64,000 nucleotides of DNA from Xylanibacter ruminicola (GTDB lineage: Bacteria; Bacteroidota; Bacteroidia; Bacteroidales; Bacteroidaceae): assembly GCF_900142525.1 (NCBI RefSeq), contig NZ_FRBD01000006.1, positions 105,791 to 169,790 on the forward strand, written 5' to 3'. The position numbers were made by a program, and so were the translations under genes. Each line of letters opens with the position of its first letter. Position 1 is the first letter of the stretch. Shown one piece after another: positions 27,064 to 34,458 of the stretch. The notes below the pieces were generated by a model. That model saw nothing but the letters and a program-made list of their open reading frames with translations, was not told the origin of the DNA and did no database searches.

Positions 27064-27828
27064 ATGACTATCAACTTCAACTGGAAACAGATTCTCATCG
27101 TAGCCTGCAACGTTATCGTTGGCATCTACTTGGTACTGGCCGTCACAGCTTTCAACAACCCCGACGAGGCCATGGCCGAGCAGTGCACAGAGGTGAAGAT
27201 CGACATCGAGCAGGAATCGATGGAAGGTTTCCTGAATCCAGGCGAAGTCAAGAAGTTACTCTCACAGTATAAGCTATACCCACTATCTCAGCCCATGAAC
27301 ACCATCTCTCCACGAAAGATGGAAGAGACGCTACTGAAGAGTCCGTTTGTAGAGAAAGTCGAGTGCTACAAGACACTAAGCGGACATGTATGTATCAACA
27401 TCAAGCAGCGCATACCTGTCATCAGAATCATGGCAATCAATGGAGATAGCTACTATCTCGACCATCATGGCAACATCATGCCAGAATCAGGTTACGCCAC
27501 CGACATTCTGATAGCAACAGGAAATATCACCAAAAGATACGCTCAGAACGTATTATCGAAGGTTGCCAACAAGATTGTCAGCAACAGTTTCTGGCGCAAT
27601 CAGGCTGTGCAGCTTAACGTACTGCCCAACCAGACTCTTGAGATGGTACCACGCGTTGGCGACCACATCGCATTTCTTGGCAGTCCAAACAACATCGACA
27701 CCAAGCTCGAGCGTCTTCGCAAGTTCTATATCTACGGATTGAACAAGGCCGGATGGAACAAGTATAACTATATTAATGTGGAGTTTAACAACCAGATTAT
27801 ATGTAAAAAGAATAACAGACAAATATAA
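27064..27828 (+). CDS. ftsQ: Cell division protein FtsQ/DivIB
   Basis: 254 residues from ATG 27064; a TTG one codon earlier also opens the frame. A single TM (~8-28) precedes a periplasmic POTRA-like region (~40-115, ending ECYKTLSGHVCINIKQRIPVIRI-like sequence) and a beta domain. Sequence divergence is high in this family, so the call leans on position between murC and ftsA, length and topology. It bridges FtsL/FtsB and FtsA-linked parts of the divisome. Confidence 0.85.
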   Translation: MTINFNWKQILIVACNVIVGIYLVLAVTAFNNPDEAMAEQCTEVKIDIEQESMEGFLNPGEVKKLLSQYKLYPLSQPMNTISPRKMEETLLKSPFVEKVECYKTLSGHVCINIKQRIPVIRIMAINGDSYYLDHHGNIMPESGYATDILIATGNITKRYAQNVLSKVANKIVSNSFWRNQAVQLNVLPNQTLEMVPRVGDHIAFLGSPNNIDTKLERLRKFYIYGLNKAGWNKYNYINVEFNNQIICKKNNRQI

Positions 27829-27834
27829 TAAGAG

Positions 27835-29289
27835 ATGGCAGCAAAGGAATTTATTGTAGCAATTGAACTCGGTTCGTCAAAAGTAACCGGAATCGCGGGA
27901 CAGAAGAATCTCGACGGCAGCATCAATGTGCTTGCTATGGTCAAGGAGGAGTCTTCTTCGTTCATCCGCAAAGGTGTGGTTTACAATATCGACAAGACCG
28001 CACAATGCCTTACCAGTATTATCAAGAAACTGGAGAATCAGCTCAAGACCCAGATCACACAAGTCTACGTAGGCGTAGGCGGACAATCTATCCGCAGCGT
28101 TAAGAACGTAGTAACCAAAGATCTTCCTGGCGAAACCATCATCACTCAGGACATGGTGATAGAACTGATGGATGCCAACCGCAACATGACATACCCCGAC
28201 CAGGAGATTCTGGATGCTGCCGTACAGGAATACAAAGTAGGAACCCAGTTCCAGCTGGATCCCGTGGGCATTCAAGCCACCCATCTCGAAGGCCACTTCC
28301 TGAACATCCTGGAGCGTAAGGCTTTCTATCGCAACCTTAACAAGTGCTTCGAAACAGCCGGCATCAATGTTGCCGAAATGTACCTGGCACCACTTGCACT
28401 TGCCGACAGCGTGCTGACCGAGGTTGAAAAGCGCTCAGGCTGCGCACTCGTCGATTTGGGCTACGACACTACCACCGTATCCGTTTATTCTAAGAACATC
28501 CTGCGCCATCTTGCCGTCATTCCCCTTGGTAGCAACAACATCACCAAAGATATAGCATCACTCCAGATGGAAGAGAGCGATGCCGAGCGCATGAAACTGA
28601 AATACGGTTCAGCATATACCGAAAATAGTGATATAGACAATGATCTGAAATACTCTATCGATCCCGATCGTCAAGTAGAGAGCCGCAAGTTCATCGAGAT
28701 TGTCGAGGGACGCCTTGAGGAGATTATCGAGAACGTATGGTACCAGATTCCATCTGAGTACTACGACAAGCTGCTCGGAGGTATCATTCTGACCGGTGGC
28801 GGCTCGAATATGAAGAACATCGAGAAGGCATTCGTAAACCATACTCATGTCGACAAGATCCGCATTGCCAAATTTGTATCGCAGACCATCATTACTAACA
28901 ACGAGGAGATTAAGTCGCACAATGGCATGCTGAACACCGTATTGGGACTGCTAGCAAAGGGCGACATCAACTGCGCAGGCGATGCCTTCGATCCTAACGG
29001 CGACCTGTTTGCCAGTCTGAAACCTCAGACACTTCACCCCACTAACGACCAGCGCCCTGCCCGTCAGGCAACCGATATCCCTGCAGGTGTAATCCGTACC
29101 GAAGCCGAGAAACAGAAGGCTGAAGAAGAGAAGCGCCGCCAGCAGGAGGAGGAAGAGCGCGCACGCCAGGAGGAAGAGCGCCTGAAGCAGGAAGAAGAGG
29201 CCCGCATCCGCAAGGAAAACAGCACTTGGAACAAGCTGAAGAAGGGTATCCTGAAGTTTGGTAAGTCGATTGTCGAAGAAGAAGATTAA
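27835..29289 (+). CDS. ftsA: Cell division protein FtsA with extended charged C-terminus
   Basis: 484 residues. Actin-like fold: AIELGSSKVTGI (phosphate 1), CALVDLGYDTTTVSVY (phosphate 2) and GGIILTGGGSNMKN (adenosine motif), with the SHS2 1C domain near 85-165. FtsA tethers FtsZ to the membrane. After residue ~395 there is a tail: a polar stretch, then ~45 residues of Glu/Arg/Gln-rich predicted single helix, then the amphipathic membrane-targeting helix (NSTWNKLKKGILKFGKSIV). The total is over 60 residues longer than E. coli FtsA (420). Confidence 0.96.
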   Translation: MAAKEFIVAIELGSSKVTGIAGQKNLDGSINVLAMVKEESSSFIRKGVVYNIDKTAQCLTSIIKKLENQLKTQITQVYVGVGGQSIRSVKNVVTKDLPGETIITQDMVIELMDANRNMTYPDQEILDAAVQEYKVGTQFQLDPVGIQATHLEGHFLNILERKAFYRNLNKCFETAGINVAEMYLAPLALADSVLTEVEKRSGCALVDLGYDTTTVSVYSKNILRHLAVIPLGSNNITKDIASLQMEESDAERMKLKYGSAYTENSDIDNDLKYSIDPDRQVESRKFIEIVEGRLEEIIENVWYQIPSEYYDKLLGGIILTGGGSNMKNIEKAFVNHTHVDKIRIAKFVSQTIITNNEEIKSHNGMLNTVLGLLAKGDINCAGDAFDPNGDLFASLKPQTLHPTNDQRPARQATDIPAGVIRTEAEKQKAEEEKRRQQEEEERARQEEERLKQEEEARIRKENSTWNKLKKGILKFGKSIVEEED

Positions 29290-29304
29290 AAAAAGCAGAA
29301 GATT

Positions 29305-30639
29305 ATGGAGAACAATATGAACGTAGATATCCTTGACTTCGGAGCACCGGAGAAGGAGCATAGCATCATCAAAGTTATTGGTGTTGGTGGTGGCGGCGGC
29401 AACGCAGTTAACCACATGTACCGTGAGGGCATTCACGATGTAACATTCGTGCTTTGCAACACCGACAACCAGGCACTTAACGATTCGCCCGTACCCGTAC
29501 ATCTCCAGTTGGGTAAGGAGGGACTAGGAGCAGGCAACAAGCCCGAGAAAGCCCGCCAGGCAGCAGAAGAGAGCATCGAGGACATCCGTACCATGCTGAG
29601 CGACGGCACCCGCATGGCCTTTATCACTGCCGGTATGGGGGGTGGCACCGGCACCGGTGCAGCTCCAGTTATCGCACGTGTTTCCAAGGAGCTTGGCATT
29701 CTTACCGTTGGTATCGTCACCATCCCCTTCCGTTTCGAGGGCGATCGCAAGATCGACCAGGCTCTCGACGGTGTCGAGGAGATGTCGAAACACGTTGATG
29801 CACTGCTGGTTATTAACAACGAGCGCCTTCGCGAAATCTATCCCGAACTCTCTGTACTCGACGCTTTCGGAAAGGCCGACGACACACTGAGTGTGGCTGC
29901 CAAGTCTATTGCAGAGATTATTACCGTTCACGGACTCATCAACCTCGACTTCAACGATGTAAAGACCGTACTGAAGGATGGTGGCGTTGCTATCATGTCA
30001 ACCGGTTATGGCGAGGGCGAAGGCCGTGTTAAGAAGGCTATCGAGGATGCACTGAACTCACCTCTGCTCAACGACAACGACATCTTCAACTCTAAGAAGA
30101 TTCTGCTCTCTATCTCGTTTGCAGGTTCTAAGGATGGTCAGTCATCACTCATGATGGAAGAGATGAACGACGTAAACGACTTCATGGCCAAGTTCGGCAA
30201 CGACTTCGAAATCAAATGGGGACTTGCAACCGACCTTGAACTGGGCAAGAAGGTAAAGGTAACCATTCTGGCCACAGGTTTCGGCATCGAAAACGTAGAT
30301 GGCATGGGCGGCCACCTCAAGAAGCATAGCCAGGAAGACATCAACCGAATTGCTGCCGAGCAGGAGAAGGCTGCCGAACGACAGGACCGTCGTAACCGCT
30401 ACTATGGCGGCGAGGGCGCTACCAAGCGTTATAAGCGCCGTCCTAACATCTACCTGTTCCGTCCTGAGGATCTTGACAACGACGATGTCATCTCAGCTGT
30501 AGAGCAGACACCTACCTACAAGCGCACCCGTGAGATTCTTGACAGCATCAACTCGCAGGCCAGCAACGAGGTAGTTGTTATCGACGAGGCTGCTCAGGAT
30601 CCACAGGAGCCCATACAGGGCACCATCAAATTCATGTAA
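29305..30639 (+). CDS. ftsZ: Cell division GTPase FtsZ
   Basis: 444 residues. Tubulin-type GTP loop GGGTGTG at 112-118, an N-terminal nucleotide-binding GVGGGGGNAVNHM, and the T7 loop region NLDFNDVKTVL. The C-terminal part has a basic variable linker (GGEGATKRYKRR), then TPTYKRTREILD as a candidate conserved C-terminal peptide, followed by ~30 more residues rather than ending the protein. Forms the Z ring. Last gene of the operon; 9 bp from the convergent recO. Confidence 0.98.
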   Translation: MENNMNVDILDFGAPEKEHSIIKVIGVGGGGGNAVNHMYREGIHDVTFVLCNTDNQALNDSPVPVHLQLGKEGLGAGNKPEKARQAAEESIEDIRTMLSDGTRMAFITAGMGGGTGTGAAPVIARVSKELGILTVGIVTIPFRFEGDRKIDQALDGVEEMSKHVDALLVINNERLREIYPELSVLDAFGKADDTLSVAAKSIAEIITVHGLINLDFNDVKTVLKDGGVAIMSTGYGEGEGRVKKAIEDALNSPLLNDNDIFNSKKILLSISFAGSKDGQSSLMMEEMNDVNDFMAKFGNDFEIKWGLATDLELGKKVKVTILATGFGIENVDGMGGHLKKHSQEDINRIAAEQEKAAERQDRRNRYYGGEGATKRYKRRPNIYLFRPEDLDNDDVISAVEQTPTYKRTREILDSINSQASNEVVVIDEAAQDPQEPIQGTIKFM

Positions 30640-30648
30640 ATTCGCGCC

Positions 30649-31374
30649 TTACTGATATAAGGCTTGCAATACTTCTATCGACTTCATCTCTGGAAAATCC
30701 GGCAGATGAAGTCGATAATAGTTAATCGACACTTCGAGCAGGCGGTTCCTGTCGTCGTGCGACATACGGAACAGATGCATCGTCGGAAAATCCATACGCA
30801 TCATCAGCTGCACCTTCTGCGCCTCCTCAGGATGCAAAAAGTCGCGATGTACGGGCGGATTCCTCATAAACTCACTCTCTCTAAGGTCAAAGTAATCACC
30901 AGCCTCGTAGTCATCCAGATTAGGATAGAAGCCCAGGAATCGTGTCAGTCTCATCAGAAACACCAGATGGAAGTTGGCAAAGTTACTTTGCTGCCCATCC
31001 AGCCATACGATACTATACTCCAGATAATCGTATAGCAGGTCATTACGCTGTTCCGACCGCAGCGCATAATACAGAAACTCTGCCACAAACAGCGATATAG
31101 CCAGCTTATCAGGCTCAAAGGGGATAGATGCAAAAGGCGTCATCATCCTCACATCATTCAACTTCTGCAGCTGCAGCTTAGGGCGTATGTCGGTTTCAAT
31201 CTCCAATAGTGTAAGAGGCTGAAAAAATTGCTTCTTAATCTTGCTTTTAGGTGCCTTGGGTATGCTCACGATAAACGACTGCCTACCAAACGCTTTGGTA
31301 AACATATCCACAATCAGTCGCGACTCGCCATACTTGAGCGAATGTAGCACAATAGCCTGAGTTTTCGTCAACAT
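30649..31374 (-). CDS. recO: DNA repair protein RecO
   Basis: 241 residues from ATG 31374 (MLTKTQAIVLHSLKYGESR), the canonical RecO start. A frame from 31392 runs across the promoter box, so it is rejected. The N-terminal OB-fold (~1-80) is followed by a helical domain; the Cys cluster that binds zinc in some RecO proteins is not seen. RecO loads RecA with RecR and RecF in gap repair. With TATCTTTG ending 7 bp before the ATG, the mRNA should be nearly leaderless. Confidence 0.9.
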   Translation of the reverse strand: MLTKTQAIVLHSLKYGESRLIVDMFTKAFGRQSFIVSIPKAPKSKIKKQFFQPLTLLEIETDIRPKLQLQKLNDVRMMTPFASIPFEPDKLAISLFVAEFLYYALRSEQRNDLLYDYLEYSIVWLDGQQSNFANFHLVFLMRLTRFLGFYPNLDDYEAGDYFDLRESEFMRNPPVHRDFLHPEEAQKVQLMMRMDFPTMHLFRMSHDDRNRLLEVSINYYRLHLPDFPEMKSIEVLQALYQ

Positions 31375-31381
31375 ATCGGTG

Positions 31382-31389
31382 CAAAGATA
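31382..31389 (-). promoter_or_regulatory. -7 box of recO
   Basis: The minus strand reads TATCTTTG with 7 bp to the recO ATG at 31374. The predicted transcription start falls at or next to the start codon. Confidence 0.6.
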
Positions 31390-31428
31390 CACATTTTATC
31401 TGTAAAATGTTATTTTTTACTAAAAAAA

Positions 31429-31460
31429 TTTGGTAGAATGGAAAAATAGTAGTACTTTTG
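31429..31460 (+). promoter_or_regulatory. Promoter of tRNA-Glu / rpsT transcript
   Basis: -33 TTTG at 31429-31432 and -7 TACTTTTG at 31453-31460 with a 20-bp spacer, a good full match to the Bacteroidetes promoter. The tRNA starts 18 bp after the -7 box. No other TAnnTTTG is seen before rpsT, so rpsT probably shares this promoter. Confidence 0.75.
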
Positions 31461-31478
31461 CACCCGCATTTCATGGAC

Positions 31479-31550
31479 GGTCCCTTCGTCTATCGGTTAG
31501 GACGAGAGATTTTCATTCTCTAAAGAGGAGTTCGACTCTCCTAGGGACTA
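31479..31550 (+). tRNA. tRNA-Glu (anticodon TTC)
   Basis: 72 nt fold into a full cloverleaf: acceptor GGTCCCT/AGGGACT (G-U at the first pair), D arm GTC/GAC, anticodon stem AGAGA/TCTCT with loop TTTTCAT giving anticodon TTC, and T stem AGGAG/CTCCT with loop TTCGACT. The discriminator is A and CCA is not encoded, as usual in Bacteroidetes. Confidence 0.95.
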
Positions 31551-31570
31551 CAAATTTAAATCTTCCATCT

Positions 31571-31667
31571 GCACAGCCATGTGCTACCATACTCTAAGGA
31601 TGGGACAAGGTGGTAGAGGGCTCCTTCCGAGAAGCCCGCCCAGGGCAGCCTTAACGACGTAAGACCC
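31571..31667 (+). ncRNA. Structured leader between tRNA-Glu and rpsT
   Basis: The 157-bp gap before rpsT holds successive stems: GCACA/TGTGC (31571-31584), CTACCA/TGGTAG (31584-31616), GGGCT/AGCCC (31618-31637) and CTTA/TAAG (31650-31663) with GGG/CCC outside it. The G+C content is higher than in ordinary gaps of this genome. Location suggests an autoregulatory leader for ribosomal protein S20 or processing elements of the tRNA-mRNA transcript. The function is an inference. Confidence 0.5.
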
Positions 31668-31707
31668 ATAAGCTTTATAATTAACAATTTAAAATTTCAA
31701 AACAAAC

Positions 31708-31962
31708 ATGGCAAATCACAAGTCATCAGTGAAGAGAATCCGTCAGGAGAAGAAAAGAGCACTTCACAACCACTACTACGCAAAGACAATGCGTAATGCA
31801 GTTCGCAAGCTCCGTGCTACCACAAACAAGGAAGAGGCTGTAGCTCTGTATCCAAAGGTACAGAAGATGCTGGACAAGCTGGCTAAGACCAACGTTATCC
31901 ACAAGAACAAGGCCGCAAACCTGAAGTCAAGCCTTGCACTGCACGTTAATCAGCTGGGATAA
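31708..31962 (+). CDS. rpsT: 30S ribosomal protein bS20
   Basis: 84 residues, typical of S20: very basic, helical, starting [17 protein letters not shown] and containing [14 protein letters not shown] near the C-terminus. It binds the 5' domain and helix 44 of 16S rRNA. It follows tRNA-Glu and a structured leader and is closed by a terminator. Confidence 0.97.
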   Translation: MANHKSSVKRIRQEKKRALHNHYYAKTMRNAVRKLRATTNKEEAVALYPKVQKMLDKLAKTNVIHKNKAANLKSSLALHVNQLG

Positions 31963-31987
31963 TTTTCTACCCATTGATAAGATTTAA

Positions 31988-32022
31988 GCCGTAGCCCGAT
32001 AAGGGTTGCGGCTTTCTTTTTT
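31988..32022 (+). terminator. Rho-independent terminator of rpsT
   Basis: Stem GCCGTAGCCC / GGGTTGCGGC (10 bp with wobble pairs), 5-nt loop GATAA, then TTTCTTTTTT. Confidence 0.85.
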
Positions 32023-32065
32023 GGTTTTTTAGCAGATAAACTATGTTTATCTGAACTTTTTTTTG

Positions 32066-32073
32066 TACCTTTG
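32066..32073 (+). promoter_or_regulatory. -7 box of gyrB
   Basis: TACCTTTG followed by CA, 27 bp before the ATG at 32101. It overlaps the upstream TTG (32071) that opens the longer frame, so that TTG cannot be the start. Confidence 0.65.
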
Positions 32074-32100
32074 CAACCAATTAGTGCAATTAAGAACAAA

Positions 32101-34077
32101 ATGACAGAAGAACAACTGAACCAAGAACAAAATTACTCCGCGAGTAACATTCAGGTACTCGAGGGTCTGGAAGCCGTACGTAAGCGCCCTGCTATGTACA
32201 TTGGCGACATCAGTGAGAAAGGTCTCCACCATCTGGTAAACGAAACCGTCGACAACTCTATCGACGAGGCGATGGCTGGCTATTGTACTCACATCGAAGT
32301 AACTATCAACGAAGATAATTCTATCACCGTACAGGATAACGGTCGTGGTATCCCTGTAGACGAGCACGAGAAGATGCACAAGAGTGCGCTCGAGGTAGTA
32401 ATGACAGTGCTCCACGCCGGAGGTAAGTTCGACAAGGGTTCCTATAAAGTATCAGGAGGTCTGCACGGTGTGGGTGTAAGCTGTGTTAACGCCCTCTCTA
32501 CCCACATGATGTCGCAGGTATTCCGTAATGGTCATATCTACCAGCAGGAATACGAGAAGGGTAAGCCCCTCTACGACGTTAAGATTGTAGGCGACACTGA
32601 TAAGACCGGTACCCGCCAGCAGTTCTGGCCCGATGGCAGCATTTTTACCACTACCGAGTATAAGTACGACATCATCGCTAAGCGTATGCGCGAGCTGGCC
32701 TATCTTAATGCCGGTATCACCATCACACTGACCGACCTTCGTCCTGATGAGGAAGGCAATCTCCGCCAGCCCGAGGTGTTCCACGCCAAGGAGGGATTGA
32801 AGGAATTTGTGCGCTACGTCGATCGTCACCGCACCTCAATCATCGGCGATCCTATCTGTCTGAAGACCGAGAAGGACGGTGTGCCCATCGAGGTAGCTCT
32901 GCTCTACAACAGCGACTATTCAGAGAATATTCACTCTTACGTTAATAATATCAACACCATCGAGGGTGGTACCCACCTCACAGGTTTCCGTATTGCCCTA
33001 GCCCGTGCACTGAAGAAGTATGCCGACGAGGACGATCAGCTGCGCAAGCAGATTGAGAAGGCCAAGATTGAGGTGGCACAGGACGACTTCCGCGAGGGTC
33101 TCACAGCTATCATCTCTGTAAAGGTAGCCGAGCCTCAGTTCGAGGGCCAGACAAAGACCAAGCTGGGTAACAGCGAGGTAAACGGAGCCGTACAGAAGGC
33201 CGTAGGCGAGGCTATGACCAATTATCTGGAAGAGCACCCCAAAGAGGCTCACACCATCTGCGAGAAGGTTATTCTAGCCGCCACAGCACGTATCGCAGCC
33301 CGCAAGGCCCGTGAGAGCGTACAGCGCAAGAATCCTATGACCGGTGGTGGTCTGCCCGGAAAGCTGGCCGACTGCTCTAACAAGGATCCCAAGGAGTGCG
33401 AGATCTTCCTCGTCGAGGGAGACTCAGCCGGTGGTTCTGCCAAGCAGGGCCGCGACCGCCACTTCCAGGCCATCCTGCCCCTGCGTGGTAAGATTCTGAA
33501 CGTAGAAAAGGTACAGTGGCACCGTGTGTTCGAGGCAGAGTCGGTTATGAACATCATCCAGAGTATCGGTGTACGTTTCGGCGTAGACGGCGAAGACTCT
33601 AAGGATGCCAATATCGACAAGCTGCGTTACGACAAGATCATCATCATGACCGACGCCGACGTCGATGGTTCTCACATCGACACACTGATCATGACACTCT
33701 TCTATCGCTTCATGCCACAGGTTATTCAGGGTGGCCACCTCTACATCGCTACTCCACCACTCTACAAGTGTACTTATAAGAAGACCTCTGAGTACTGCTA
33801 CACCGAGCAGCAGCGTCAGGCCTTTATCGATAAGTATGTAGCTGGTAACGGCGACGACAAGGCACTGCACACTCAGCGCTACAAAGGTCTTGGTGAGATG
33901 AACCCCGAGCAGCTGTGGGAGACCACCATGAATCCCGAAAACCGCTTGCTCAAGCAGGTAACCATCGAGAATGCTGCCGAGGCCGACGAGATCTTCTCAA
34001 TGCTGATGGGCGATGACGTAGAACCACGCCGCGAGTTCATCGAGAAGAACGCCACCTACGCCAATATCGACGCATAA
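32101..34077 (+). CDS. gyrB: DNA gyrase subunit B
   Basis: 658 residues from ATG 32101 (MTEEQLNQ). GHKL ATPase domain: LEAVRKRPAMYIGD, NETVDNSIDEAMAG, and GGLHGVGVSCVNALS. Transducer domain follows, then the TOPRIM motif with EGDSAGGSAKQGRDR and MTDADVDGSHI. The short length (no 160-residue insert as in E. coli) is normal for the phylum. It forms A2B2 gyrase with GyrA, which is not in this window. A separate parE-type gene lies at 54689. Confidence 0.97.
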   Translation: MTEEQLNQEQNYSASNIQVLEGLEAVRKRPAMYIGDISEKGLHHLVNETVDNSIDEAMAGYCTHIEVTINEDNSITVQDNGRGIPVDEHEKMHKSALEVVMTVLHAGGKFDKGSYKVSGGLHGVGVSCVNALSTHMMSQVFRNGHIYQQEYEKGKPLYDVKIVGDTDKTGTRQQFWPDGSIFTTTEYKYDIIAKRMRELAYLNAGITITLTDLRPDEEGNLRQPEVFHAKEGLKEFVRYVDRHRTSIIGDPICLKTEKDGVPIEVALLYNSDYSENIHSYVNNINTIEGGTHLTGFRIALARALKKYADEDDQLRKQIEKAKIEVAQDDFREGLTAIISVKVAEPQFEGQTKTKLGNSEVNGAVQKAVGEAMTNYLEEHPKEAHTICEKVILAATARIAARKARESVQRKNPMTGGGLPGKLADCSNKDPKECEIFLVEGDSAGGSAKQGRDRHFQAILPLRGKILNVEKVQWHRVFEAESVMNIIQSIGVRFGVDGEDSKDANIDKLRYDKIIIMTDADVDGSHIDTLIMTLFYRFMPQVIQGGHLYIATPPLYKCTYKKTSEYCYTEQQRQAFIDKYVAGNGDDKALHTQRYKGLGEMNPEQLWETTMNPENRLLKQVTIENAAEADEIFSMLMGDDVEPRREFIEKNATYANIDA

Positions 34078-34102
34078 GCAACATATTTGCTATCATATAC
34101 CG

Positions 34103-34140
34103 AACCACCCCCATAACTCTATGGGGGTGGTTTTTGTTTG
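34103..34140 (+). terminator. Terminator of gyrB
   Basis: Perfect stem AACCACCCCCATA / TATGGGGGTGGTT with loop ACTC, then a T-rich run (TTTTTGTTT). Confidence 0.9.
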
Positions 34141-34146
34141 CTCGCC

Positions 34147-34234
34147 AGTCCTCTGCCTAGAGGACTTGAGTCCTCCTACTAAAGGATTGCAGTCCTCTAG
34201 GCAGAGGACTGCAATCCCGATTACGTAAAGACTG
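34147..34234. repeat. Tandem array of four 22-bp dyad units (array B)
   Basis: Units start at 34147, 34169, 34191 and 34213. The first three have the form AGTCCT-N8-AGGACT (AGGATT in the second) plus two spacer bases; the last is degraded (AATCCC..AGACT). Each intact unit is an inverted repeat able to form a hairpin. It is the same family and period as 12130-12217 and again lies in the gap between convergent gene ends. The remaining sequence 34235-34326 is AT-rich, and I see nothing in it. Confidence 0.9.
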
Positions 34235-34326
34235 AGCTTACTATTAATCTATCCTTCCTAGAAAAAACATATTAATACGTTTTCGTTTTTTAGCATCACA
34301 CTTATTATATTACACAAAAACTCTGG

Positions 34327-34458
34327 CTATTCATATTTTAAAGAATTTAATAACCATTCGTAAAACAAGAGCTTCTCTTCTAGGACTCTTAGCGATTTGT
34401 ATTGACTATCAACAACTATTCTTAGTTTATTGATTAATTCGAGAGCAAAGATATGCAT
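34327..34458 (-). CDS. Candidate 43-residue small protein overlapping the regulator stop codon
   Basis: The stop codon of the sensor/AraC regulator is TAATG, and the ATG opens a 43-codon frame ending at TAG (34327-34329). The peptide is hydrophobic and helical in pattern (MHIFALELINKLRI at the start, LLFYEWLLNSLKYE at the end) and has no family I recognise. The stop/start overlap is the same kind used elsewhere in this window for real gene pairs (rsmH/ftsL). The codons are much more AT-rich than those of the regulator, so chance is a real alternative. Confidence 0.25.
   Translation of the reverse strand: MHIFALELINKLRIVVDSQYKSLRVLEEKLLFYEWLLNSLKYE

Noticed and set aside
30646..30663. Hairpin GCCTTA/TAAGGC between ftsZ and recO as a terminator
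   Set aside because: No T-run follows on either strand, and it overlaps the end of recO.
32101..34077. gyrB and the gene at 54689 as a recent duplication
   Set aside because: The two proteins differ throughout, including the EGDSAGG/EGDSASG and HGVGVSC/NGVGVKA motifs; they are the normal gyrase and topoisomerase IV subunits.
34446..34453. Minus-strand TATCTTTG just after the regulator stop codon
   Set aside because: It would start a transcript toward the gyrB 3' end with no gene on it, and it lies after the start of the small frame; chance match is likely in AT-rich DNA.
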